From contig NZ_CP092362.2 of assembly GCF_022370635.2 (NCBI RefSeq), forward strand, positions 930,001-994,000: a DNA stretch of 64,000 nt, read 5' to 3'. Source of the DNA: Mycolicibacterium crocinum (lineage in GTDB: Bacteria; Actinomycetota; Actinomycetes; Mycobacteriales; Mycobacteriaceae). Position 1 is the stretch's first letter. Each line of letters opens with the position of its first letter. Shown here piece by piece: positions 51,182 to 58,613 of the stretch. The notes under the pieces were generated by a model that made no database searches, was not told the DNA's origin, and saw only the letters and a program-made list of their open reading frames with translations. The translations under genes were made by a program, and so were the position numbers.

Positions 51182-52207
51182 TTAGAAGTGTGAGTCGAGC
51201 ACCTCGTGGCCGGGCTTTTCGGCCATGAGGCCCCGGTAGGCCTGCTCGACGTTCGCGCCGTGGTTGACGACGGCGTCGACCTCGCGGGCGATCGGCATGT
51301 TCAGGCCGTACTTCTCGGCGAACTCCATGATCACGCTGGCGGCCTTGACGCCCTCGGCGACCTGATTCATCGAATCGATGATCTCTTTGATGGTCTTGCC
51401 TGCGCCGAGTTGTTCGCCGACGTGGCGGTTGCGGCTGCGCTGGGAGGTGCAGGTAACGATGAGATCGCCCATACCCGCCAAACCGGCGAACGTGTCGCGA
51501 TGGCCACCGATCGCCTCGCCCATTCGGGACATCTCCCGCACCGCGCGGGCCATCACCAGCGCCCGGGTGTTCTCGCCGATGCCCAGCGAGTAGCCCATAC
51601 CGACGGCGATCGCGTAGACGTTCTTCAACGCGCCGGCCATCTCGACGCCGACGACGTCGTCGGTGGTGTAGACGCGGAACCGCTTGGTGCGGAACATCTT
51701 CGCGAGGTTGGCGGCCAAGTGCTGATCGGGCATCGCCAGCACGGCCGCGGCGGCATAACCGTCGGCGACCTCGCGCGCGATATTGGGTCCGGCGAGTATG
51801 CCGGCCGGATGGCCGGGCAGGACCTCGTCGACGATCTGGCTCATCCGCATGTTGGTGCCCTGCTCGAGGCCCTTCACCAGGCTGACGACGGGCACCCAGG
51901 GGCGCAGTTCCCTGCTGAGTTGGGTGAGCACGCCGCGGAAGCCGTGTGACGGCACACCCATGACGACGACGTCGGCGCAGTTGGCCGCTTCGCTGAAATC
52001 GGTGGTGGCGCGCAGGGTTTCCGAGAGCTCGACCTCGTCGCCCAGGTAGCGGGAGTTGCGGTGGTTCTCGTTGATGTCCTTGGCGGTGTCCTCTGAACGC
52101 ACCCACTGCAGCGTCGGTCCACGGCGGGCGCAGATGGAGGCGACGGTGGTGCCCCAGGATCCGCCACCGAGGACGACGACGTTGGGTTCGCGGCGTTCAG
52201 AAGTCAT
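51182..52207 (-). CDS. gpsA: GpsA, NAD(P)-dependent glycerol-3-phosphate dehydrogenase
   Basis: Makes sn-glycerol-3-phosphate for phospholipids from dihydroxyacetone phosphate. 341 residues, as annotated GpdA1 (Rv0564c). VVVLGGGSWGTTVASICARRG is the NAD loop, LVKGLEQGTNMRMSQIV and GPNIAREVADGYAAAAVLA follow, and AGALKNVYAIAVGMGYSLGIGENTRA contains the catalytic Lys. Start ATG 52207. Downstream hairpin at 51108-51170. Confidence 0.95.
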   Translation of the reverse strand: MTSERREPNVVVLGGGSWGTTVASICARRGPTLQWVRSEDTAKDINENHRNSRYLGDEVELSETLRATTDFSEAANCADVVVMGVPSHGFRGVLTQLSRELRPWVPVVSLVKGLEQGTNMRMSQIVDEVLPGHPAGILAGPNIAREVADGYAAAAVLAMPDQHLAANLAKMFRTKRFRVYTTDDVVGVEMAGALKNVYAIAVGMGYSLGIGENTRALVMARAVREMSRMGEAIGGHRDTFAGLAGMGDLIVTCTSQRSRNRHVGEQLGAGKTIKEIIDSMNQVAEGVKAASVIMEFAEKYGLNMPIAREVDAVVNHGANVEQAYRGLMAEKPGHEVLDSHF

Positions 52208-52265
52208 GGGGGTCAGCGTATTGCGAATACCCGGTTGTTCATGGGGAGTTCGGGCAATCGGTTAG

Positions 52266-53780
52266 CTACCCGGCGGCGCGCACCGGGCTCGACACCCGTC
52301 CGAACGTCATGTCCTCGTCGATCTTGTCGATGAAGTGGTGGTCGAACGCGTCGGCGAGATAGTTCTGCCGCACCACCCACGGGCGCTTGAGACCCGACTT
52401 GGGCAGGGCGTGCAGGTTGCGCAGCACGTACCCGGCCTGGATGTCCCACGCCGGCTTCTCCGCGATCGGCTCCCCTCCCAGGTGCGGGAAGGCGTGGGTG
52501 TAGCCGTGCGAGTTCATGTATTCGATCAACTTGGCCGCCGCCCGCGCGGTCATGTCGGCGCGCAGCGTCCACGAGGCATTGGTGTAGCCGATGCACCAGA
52601 TCAGATTCGGCACGTCCTCGAGCATGTGCGCCTTATAGGAGAACCGTTCCTGAGGCTTGATCTCGTTGCCGTCCAAGGTGATTCGCACACCGCCGAGAGC
52701 CTGCAGCTGCAGGCCGGTCGCGGTGACGATGATGTCGGCCTCCAGATGCTGACCCGATTTCAGCATCACCCCGGTGTCGTCGAAGCGGTCGATGTGGTCG
52801 GTGACCACCACCGCGCGGCCGTCGGAGATCGCTTCGAATAGGTCGCCGTCGGCCACCAGGCATAGTCGCTGATCCCACACGTTGTAGCGCGGCTTGAAGT
52901 GCACGTCGACCGGATAGCCCGCAGGCAGCCGGCTGACGTTCTGCGCCCGGATGATCTTGCGGGCAACCCCGGGGACGGTGCGGGCCAGGAACCACACGAC
53001 GCTTTCGAACGCAACCGCGAAATAGCGGGCGAACGCGTGAGAAATCCTGCGGGGCATGACTTTTCGAACCGCTTCGATGATCGGGTTGACCCGGGATCCG
53101 GCCAGCAGGTACGTCGGCGAGCGTTGCAGCATGGTCACCTTCGCCGCCTTCTGGGCCAGCGCGGGAATCAGCGAAATGGCCGTGGCGCCGCTGCCGACGA
53201 CGATCACCTTCTTGCCGGTGTAGTCGAGGTCCTCGGGCCAGAACTGCGGATGCACTGTCGCGCCCTTGAAGTTCTCGAGGCCCGGGAAGTCGGGGGTGTA
53301 GCCCTCGTCGTAGTTGTAGTAGCCCGAGCCGAAGAACACGAAGCGACCGCGGTAGGTCTTGCGGGTGCCGTTCTCGAGCGCGTGCACAGTCCAGGTGTCA
53401 GTCGCCGAATCCCAGTCGGCCGACAACACATGGGTGTTGAAGTGGATGTGGGGGAAGATGCCGCGCTTGTGGGCGGTGTCTTCCATGTATTCGCGGATGT
53501 GGTCGCCGTCGGCAACACCTTCCTTGCGGACCCACGGCTCCCACGGCCACGACAGCGAGAAGATGCTGGAGTCCGAGCGCACGCCCGGGTACCGGAACAG
53601 GTCCCAGGTGCCGCCGATGCGGTCGCGTCGTTCCAGCACGACGTAGCGCACCCCGGGGTTGCGCTCGGCGATGCGGTAGGCCGCGCCGATTCCAGAGAAC
53701 CCGGCGCCGATGATCACGACGTCGTAGGACCCGCCATCGGCCTCGGCCGGTACGGGTTCGGTTTCCGGGGTGGCGGTCAT
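52266..53780 (-). CDS. Flavin-containing Baeyer-Villiger-type monooxygenase (Rv0565c-like)
   Basis: 504 residues. FAD loop VVIIGAGFSGIGAAYRIAERNP, Baeyer-Villiger fingerprint FKGATVHPQFWP (FxGxxxHxxxWP), NADPH loop VIVVGSGATAISLIPAL and the late ATG-type segment IVTATGLQLQALGG. It oxidises ketones or sulfides; in M. tuberculosis relatives take part in activation of thioamide drugs. ATG 53780. Upstream are two palindromic sites (53801-53840). The gpsA gene lies 58 bases downstream. Confidence 0.9.
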   Translation of the reverse strand: MTATPETEPVPAEADGGSYDVVIIGAGFSGIGAAYRIAERNPGVRYVVLERRDRIGGTWDLFRYPGVRSDSSIFSLSWPWEPWVRKEGVADGDHIREYMEDTAHKRGIFPHIHFNTHVLSADWDSATDTWTVHALENGTRKTYRGRFVFFGSGYYNYDEGYTPDFPGLENFKGATVHPQFWPEDLDYTGKKVIVVGSGATAISLIPALAQKAAKVTMLQRSPTYLLAGSRVNPIIEAVRKVMPRRISHAFARYFAVAFESVVWFLARTVPGVARKIIRAQNVSRLPAGYPVDVHFKPRYNVWDQRLCLVADGDLFEAISDGRAVVVTDHIDRFDDTGVMLKSGQHLEADIIVTATGLQLQALGGVRITLDGNEIKPQERFSYKAHMLEDVPNLIWCIGYTNASWTLRADMTARAAAKLIEYMNSHGYTHAFPHLGGEPIAEKPAWDIQAGYVLRNLHALPKSGLKRPWVVRQNYLADAFDHHFIDKIDEDMTFGRVSSPVRAAG

Positions 53781-53800
53781 CGCGGTCCTCGCTTCGCATG

Positions 53801-53840
53801 TGTGGTGACGCTCACCACATTTACCACTGACCGGTTGGTC
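53801..53840. promoter_or_regulatory. Two operator-like palindromes upstream of the monooxygenase
   Basis: TGTGGTGA-CGC-TCACCACA (53801-53819, perfect 8-base arms) begins 21 bases upstream of the monooxygenase ATG. GACC-GGTT-GGTC (53829-53840), a TetR-like GACC/GGTC site, lies just beyond. Together they may form a regulated promoter; the regulator is not in the window. Confidence 0.5.
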
Positions 53841-53858
53841 GGGGCGAGGGGCTTTGGT

Positions 53859-54350
53859 CTACCGGTAGTTGACGAACTGCAGGGCCACGTCGAGGTCGGC
53901 GCCCTTCAACAGGGCGATGACGGCCTGCAGGTCGTCACGCTTCTTCGAGCTGACCCGGATCTCGTCGCCCTGGACCTGCGACTTCACACCCTTGGGGCCT
54001 TCGTCGCGGATCAGCTTGTTGATCTTCTTGGCGTGCTCCTGATCGATGCCCTGCTTGAGGGTGCCGACGACGCGGTAGGTCTTCCCGCTGGCCATCGGCT
54101 CACCGGCGTCGAAGGCCTTCATCGAGATGTCGCGGCGAATCAGCTTTTCCCTGAAGACGTCGACGGCGGCCTTGACCCGCTCCTCGGTGGAACTAATGAG
54201 CTCGATGGCCTCGTCACCCTTCCAGGCGATCGTGGTGTCGGTGCCGCGGAAGTCGAACCGGGTGCTCAACTCCTTGGCTGCCTGGTTCAGCGCGTTGTCG
54301 ACCTCCTGGCGGTCGACCTTGCTCACGATGTCGAACGATGAATCCGCCAT
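53859..54350 (-). CDS. YajQ-family nucleotide-binding protein (Rv0566c-like)
   Basis: 163 residues, equal to M. tuberculosis Rv0566c. The typical sequence [40 protein letters not shown] and [42 protein letters not shown] marks the YajQ/UPF0234 family, which binds nucleotides (including cyclic-di-GMP in some bacteria). A diguanylate cyclase is encoded nearby at 55683, but a link is only suggestive. The start is ATG 54350; a longer frame runs into the tRNA gene. Confidence 0.94.
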   Translation of the reverse strand: MADSSFDIVSKVDRQEVDNALNQAAKELSTRFDFRGTDTTIAWKGDEAIELISSTEERVKAAVDVFREKLIRRDISMKAFDAGEPMASGKTYRVVGTLKQGIDQEHAKKINKLIRDEGPKGVKSQVQGDEIRVSSKKRDDLQAVIALLKGADLDVALQFVNYR

Positions 54351-54450
54351 TGGACCCCTCCTCGGTGTGATCGGCCGGTTTGTGTTTGGGGTACATCCTC
54401 GTTGTACCCTGCTACTCGCACCAAACCGGATCTCCGGCGCGGCGCACCCA

Positions 54451-54533
54451 GGCAGGTTGCCCGAGCGGCCAATGGGAGCGGACTGTAAATCCGTCGGCGG
54501 AAGCCTACACAGGTTCGAATCCTGTACCTGCCA
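54451..54533 (+). tRNA. tRNA-Tyr (GTA anticodon)
   Basis: Eighty-three bases with acceptor arms GGCAGGT / ACCTGCC, D-arm around GCCCGAGCGGCC, anticodon loop ACTGTAAAT with GTA at 54485-54487, a long class-II variable arm and the T-loop GGTTCGAATCC. CCA is not encoded. The gene stands alone and is followed by a terminator. Confidence 0.96.
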
Positions 54534-54538
54534 CACTG

Positions 54539-54564
54539 TCGGGCCCGGTTTGGACCGGGCCTGA
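54539..54564 (+). terminator. Terminator after tRNA-Tyr
   Basis: TCGGGCCCGGT / ACCGGGCCTGA form an 11-bp stem with one G-U pair and a TTGG loop, followed by ...GCGTTTT. It starts 5 bases beyond the mature tRNA end. Confidence 0.75.
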
Positions 54565-54721
54565 TATGCGTTTTGGACTCGGCCGCCCGCAGATCGGCTG
54601 GATGCGGTGATCGGTGAACCCACATCGATTGGGTTGTTTCGTTTCACGCAGCGAATGGCGAATAGTCCCGCCGCATCTGTTCCGCAGCCTTAAAATTCAG
54701 GAAGCGCAGCAGGGGGTTTCC

Positions 54722-55111
54722 ATGTATCGGTTTATTTCGAGCATCGCAGCAGCGGTCGCGCTAGCGGGAAGTCTGGCACCGGCGGCGGCAGCCGACACCC
54801 TCGGGACGCCCTGTACGGAGTGGATGAAGGTCTCCGCGGACGCCGTCACCGGTGAGAAGTTGTTCTGCGCCGCGCCGCCGGGGACTGGTGATAACGCTCT
54901 CGCGTGGACGGGGTGGTCCATGGGTGCATGGGGCGATGCTCCCGCCGTTGGTCCGGTGGGCAGTCCATGCTCGGCTCCTGATTACGCGTACGGGCTGTCC
55001 AGCGACGGCTACGTGGTGTGGTGCTATTCGAGCGGACAGGTGCTGCTACCCGGCTCCACCGGGTACGTCCCCGCCGCCTCGCCACGGGTCTGGAGCCTGT
55101 ACTCGCCGTAA
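54722..55111 (+). CDS. Small secreted Cys-containing protein (129 aa)
   Basis: Signal peptide MYRFISSIAAAVALAG ... APAAAA (cleavage ~24), then a ~100-residue mature part with four cysteines (PCTEWMK, LFCAAPP, SPCSAPD, VWCYSSG) and many Trp/Tyr/Gly. No family recognised. AGGGGG lies 6 bases before the ATG. It is the first of several small exported proteins downstream of the tRNA. Confidence 0.7.
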   Translation: MYRFISSIAAAVALAGSLAPAAAADTLGTPCTEWMKVSADAVTGEKLFCAAPPGTGDNALAWTGWSMGAWGDAPAVGPVGSPCSAPDYAYGLSSDGYVVWCYSSGQVLLPGSTGYVPAASPRVWSLYSP

Positions 55112-55218
55112 TAGAGGCCGACCACGCCCGTTGGAAGTTATCCGTATCGACTTGTTCCCAATGGGCAGATGGACATTCGGCCCGAATTCTCAGTCGTCGA
55201 CCAGGAGGCGTCCAATCG

Positions 55219-55533
55219 ATGATCAAGCAAGCTCTCGGAGTTTTCGCTCTGTCGTCCGCGACTGCAATCGCAACTCTGTGGGGTTCAGTCTCGACGGCGA
55301 GGGCGGACACATTCTGTGGCACAAGTAGCAGTGGCGCTTCGGTGTTTGCGGGCAACTCAGAGACGTCGTGCAATTTTGCTATCAACACGGCAGAGGCCTA
55401 CCGCGCCAATGGAATCGGCTCACAACCCTTCAGCGTCTACAGTCCCGTGACCGGTCTGACGTACACGATGACCTGCACGGTCGCCGGTTCGGTCTGCCAG
55501 GGTGGAAACAATGCGCTCGTCTTCTTGCGCTAG
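55219..55533 (+). CDS. Small secreted Cys-containing protein (104 aa)
   Basis: Signal peptide of MIKQALGVFALSSATAIATL type, cleaved near ARA-D (residue ~29); the ~75-residue mature part has cysteines in TFCGTSS, TSCNFAI, MTCTVAG and VCQGGNN, so two disulfides are likely. No family recognised. CAGGAGG at 55202-55208 supports ATG 55219. The gap to the previous gene is 107 bases. Confidence 0.68.
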   Translation: MIKQALGVFALSSATAIATLWGSVSTARADTFCGTSSSGASVFAGNSETSCNFAINTAEAYRANGIGSQPFSVYSPVTGLTYTMTCTVAGSVCQGGNNALVFLR

Positions 55534-55682
55534 TCATTACCCAGGTTGAGCTCCAATGGTGGTCAGCATGCGGACCACCGCGCAACATTGAGCATGGTGG
55601 CGATTCGCTGAAACTGTGGAATTATTGACGAGTGCGTAATAAACCACGGTGTTGTCCGCCCGGCCGTCGTAGCTGAACCGCG

Positions 55683-56759
55683 ATGGACCTGGTAGCCCTG
55701 GCGCGCGCCCGTCAGGCGGTGCTGCGACTCGGAGTCGTGCTGATCATGGTCGGCGCGATGATCGTCGGCACGTCACCGGGCGACTGGCTCGAGCAGTGCA
55801 TCTGGATCGGGGTGTACGCGCTGGCGGCAGTGGGCGCGGCTATCCTCGCGGTGTCCCCGGCCGGCAAGCTGATCAGCGGGCCGCGATGGCGGATCGCCAC
55901 CGCCGCGACCGACATCGTGGCGCTGACCGGCTTCCATCTGCTGACCTCTGGTGGCTACGTGCCGCTGCTGCTGGTCGGGCTTCTTCCGCTGATGGTGATC
56001 GTGGAACTTCCCTGGCGGCGCGCGGCAATAGTGTTGGCGCTGAGCGTGATTGCGTTCACGGGGACATTGCTGGCCGACACGTCGATCCATCAGCGGATCG
56101 GGTGGCCGGCGGCCTGGTTCCTTGTCGCGCTCTACGCATATTTCTGCTGTGCAGCATTTCTCGCGAACTATGTCCACGCGCGCCAGATTGCCGAAGTCTC
56201 GTCCGAGCGCACGGCGAGCGAGCGCCTGGCCTACCAGGCCACCCACGACGAGTTGACGGGTCTGCCCAACCGGGCGTACGTCCTGGCCCGTATCGCCGAC
56301 GCCCTCACAAGAGATGGACGTGATGCGCTGTCAGCGGTGTTGTTCCTCGACGTCGACGATCTGAAGGTCATCAACGATTCGTTGGGTCATGAGGCCGGGG
56401 ACACCATGCTTCAGGTTGCCGCACAACGACTTCAGCAGTCGGTGCGCACCGAGGATGTGGTCGCCCGCCTCGGCGGCGACGAATTCGTCGCGATGTTGTT
56501 CGGCCCGACGCCGCGCGCGGTGCTGGACCGGCTCAGTGAACGAATGCATGCCGCACTGGCGGAGCCGATGCGCGTCGGTGACACCACACTGCGCATCACG
56601 GCCAGTATCGGTATCGCCCCTATCGCCGAGCGTGACACGCGGGACGCGGCTGCCATCCTGCGTGACGCCGACCTTGCGATGTATCAGGCGAAGAGGCTGG
56701 GTCGCGGCAAAACTGCTTACTTCTCAGCAGAACTCGTCGACTCCAATGGCTCGGCCTAG
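55683..56759 (+). CDS. Membrane diguanylate cyclase (GGDEF)
   Basis: 358 residues: five to six N-terminal transmembrane helices (residues ~10-165) followed by a short coiled-coil linker (ERTASERLAYQATHDELTGLPNRAYVL) and a GGDEF domain with the intact active site RLGGDEFVAML. RTED five residues before GGDEF is a product-inhibition I-site (RxxD). It should make cyclic-di-GMP in response to a membrane-proximal signal. No EAL domain is fused or adjacent. Convergent with the DUF2855 gene, 5 bases apart. Confidence 0.92.
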   Translation: MDLVALARARQAVLRLGVVLIMVGAMIVGTSPGDWLEQCIWIGVYALAAVGAAILAVSPAGKLISGPRWRIATAATDIVALTGFHLLTSGGYVPLLLVGLLPLMVIVELPWRRAAIVLALSVIAFTGTLLADTSIHQRIGWPAAWFLVALYAYFCCAAFLANYVHARQIAEVSSERTASERLAYQATHDELTGLPNRAYVLARIADALTRDGRDALSAVLFLDVDDLKVINDSLGHEAGDTMLQVAAQRLQQSVRTEDVVARLGGDEFVAMLFGPTPRAVLDRLSERMHAALAEPMRVGDTTLRITASIGIAPIAERDTRDAAAILRDADLAMYQAKRLGRGKTAYFSAELVDSNGSA

Positions 56760-56764
56760 TCGCC

Positions 56765-57877
56765 TCACACCGACAGGATGTGACCCTCGTTGGCGGGCAC
56801 GGTGCCATCCAACAGCGCGCGGTAGCACTGCTCGACGGCGTCACGACCGTGTCGCGTCACCACCGTCATCCAGGGCTGCTCCGCGTTGTCGATGCGCGCC
56901 ATGAACGCCGTCCACGCCGAGGCCATCCGCTCCTGAAGCCCGCCCTGTCCCCACTCGGCCGCACGCTTGCGCGCCTGTTCCGGCGCGAAGAACAACTGCG
57001 GCGGCGGGCCGGGCAGGTCACCGCCGCCACCGAGGGCATCCCAATGCGTCGCGCCCACCGCGCAGCTGTAGGCCAGTAGATCGCCGAGCCTGGAATGGAC
57101 TGCTAAACGCACCGCCGTGTCACCGCTCATGTCGACGTAGACCGACGCGACGTCGGCAAGGGTGGCCGCGTCGTCGTAGCAGAGGACATCGTCGTAACAG
57201 CCCAGCGAGCGGGTGAATTCGGCGTTCGCCGCCGACGTGAGCCCGACGACCCTCACCTCCTCAGGGGTGCCTCGGCGCTGCGCGAGGCAGAACGCCGTGC
57301 CGTACGCGGTCTTGCTCGACGCGCTGGACAGGATCACCGTCTTGGCGCCGAAGAACTCGTTGTCCGCGAGGAAGTCGTCGATGAGAAACGACGTGGCGAA
57401 CAACGGCCGCAGCAGCGCCTGCTGCGCCTCGCGGTCGGCCCGATACCCCGGATCGGCGCTGCACCGCACGTACTGGTTGTAGACCGCGTGCAGCGCGCGC
57501 CGGTGTTCGGATCCCTCGGCGAAGCCGCCGGGATGCACGTCGGTGGCCTGAAGGACCACCTCGTCGGCCATCGGCCAGTAGCCGTAGAAGCGCTCGTCGA
57601 CTTCGACTCCAGGACAGCGTGATTCGACGACGGAGGCGAAGCCCCACACCGGAACACGGCCGGTGCTCGGATCGCCGGTCGGGTAGAACTGCCAGTAGTT
57701 CATGACGTCGCCGAGCGCTGCATAGGTGATGTTGTTCGACGTCAGAGCGAAGGCGTCGATGCGCAGTCGCACCTGACCCTCCTCGAGGCTCGGTGCAGGC
57801 GACTCGTCCCAGTGGGTGGTGCGCAGGTCGTTGCGTTGGACCACGAAACTTTCGGTCATCAATTCCCATCGAACCAT
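56765..57877 (-). CDS. DUF2855 family protein (medium-chain-reductase-like)
   Basis: 370 residues: RLRIDAFALTSNNITYAALGDVMNYWQFYPTGDPSTGRVPVWGFASVVES resembles the N-terminal catalytic half of quinone-oxidoreductase-like MDR proteins without zinc ligands, and KTVILSSASSKTAYGTAFCLAQRR is an atypical cofactor region (SSASSKTA in place of GxGxxG). This is the DUF2855 pattern, function unknown. GAGG lies 6 bases before ATG 57877; another ATG at 57859 (MTESFVVQ) is possible. Confidence 0.78.
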   Translation of the reverse strand: MVRWELMTESFVVQRNDLRTTHWDESPAPSLEEGQVRLRIDAFALTSNNITYAALGDVMNYWQFYPTGDPSTGRVPVWGFASVVESRCPGVEVDERFYGYWPMADEVVLQATDVHPGGFAEGSEHRRALHAVYNQYVRCSADPGYRADREAQQALLRPLFATSFLIDDFLADNEFFGAKTVILSSASSKTAYGTAFCLAQRRGTPEEVRVVGLTSAANAEFTRSLGCYDDVLCYDDAATLADVASVYVDMSGDTAVRLAVHSRLGDLLAYSCAVGATHWDALGGGGDLPGPPPQLFFAPEQARKRAAEWGQGGLQERMASAWTAFMARIDNAEQPWMTVVTRHGRDAVEQCYRALLDGTVPANEGHILSV

Positions 57878-58051
57878 GACGCGCCTCAATGCGTTTCAGG
57901 AATAGCGGTGGATGCGCAGCGACCGGACCTTACCTGGCGGATAGCAAATCCTTTCCTCATGCACCAGGAAAGTCTGGCTCGCCGGCGATTACGTGCGCGC
58001 GTCTGAAACGGGAGCATTTCTTCTCAACACCCCGTGAGAGGAAAGAAAGAA

Positions 58052-58378
58052 ATGACCGAGACCCGCACCCTGACCGGCTTCAAGTACGCAGCGACCCTGT
58101 TCGGCGCCCTGGCCGTCGTCGCCCTGGCCCCGGCCACCGCGAACGCCCTGCCCGTCAACAACACCGACAGCGGTGGCTGCCACTACACCGACAAGGACGG
58201 CTACGACATCCCCATCGACGAAGGGCAGAGCGTCATCGTCGACGGCAAGACCGTGACCTGCCGCGGTGGCTCGATCGTCGTCGCCAACGCCGGGTCCACC
58301 ACCGGCGGAATCAAGCCGAACAGTCCCTCGAAGATCGGAGTCCTTATCGACCTGCCGCGTGCGGCCGCCACCCGCTGA
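58052..58378 (+). CDS. Small secreted protein (108 aa)
   Basis: GAGAGGAAAG precedes ATG 58052. Residues 1-~33 form a signal peptide (FKYAATLFGALAVVALAPATANA, cleavage after ANA). The mature ~75 residues contain GGCHYTDKDGYDIPIDEGQSVIVDGKTVTCRGGSIVVAN with two cysteines. No family recognised, but similar exported mycobacterial proteins exist. A strong terminator follows at 58397. Confidence 0.72.
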   Translation: MTETRTLTGFKYAATLFGALAVVALAPATANALPVNNTDSGGCHYTDKDGYDIPIDEGQSVIVDGKTVTCRGGSIVVANAGSTTGGIKPNSPSKIGVLIDLPRAAATR

Positions 58379-58396
58379 CCCCACACCAGCCAACCC

Positions 58397-58430
58397 TCGG
58401 CCCGCCACCGGGCAACTGGTGGCGGGCCGA
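58397..58430 (+). terminator. Strong hairpin terminator
   Basis: TCGGCCCGCCACC (58397-58409) and GGTGGCGGGCCGA (58418-58430) form a perfect 13-bp stem with an 8-base loop, 18 bases after the stop of the small secreted protein. There is no T-tract. Confidence 0.8.
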
Positions 58431-58613
58431 CTCGCGCGTTTGCGCTAACCCTTGAGCTTTGTCGTAACCCAGACCACTATCTAGCTACAGCTTTTTGGGG
58501 GCGACTGGATTTGTAAGCTGCGGCGGAGGGTGAGTCCGAACGTCGACGAGCTAAACCTCGTTACTTTTGGAGATCGCGAAACTGCCGCATCACATCGGAG
58601 GAACATCGGCGAT

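Noticed and set aside
52899..54341. 480-codon plus-strand frame opposite the monooxygenase and yajQ
   Set aside because: It spans two well-supported minus-strand genes and the gap between them and has no recognisable domain.
54451..54533. Prophage or genomic-island attachment at tRNA-Tyr
   Set aside because: No integrase, no phage genes and no second copy of the tRNA 3' end were seen in the window.
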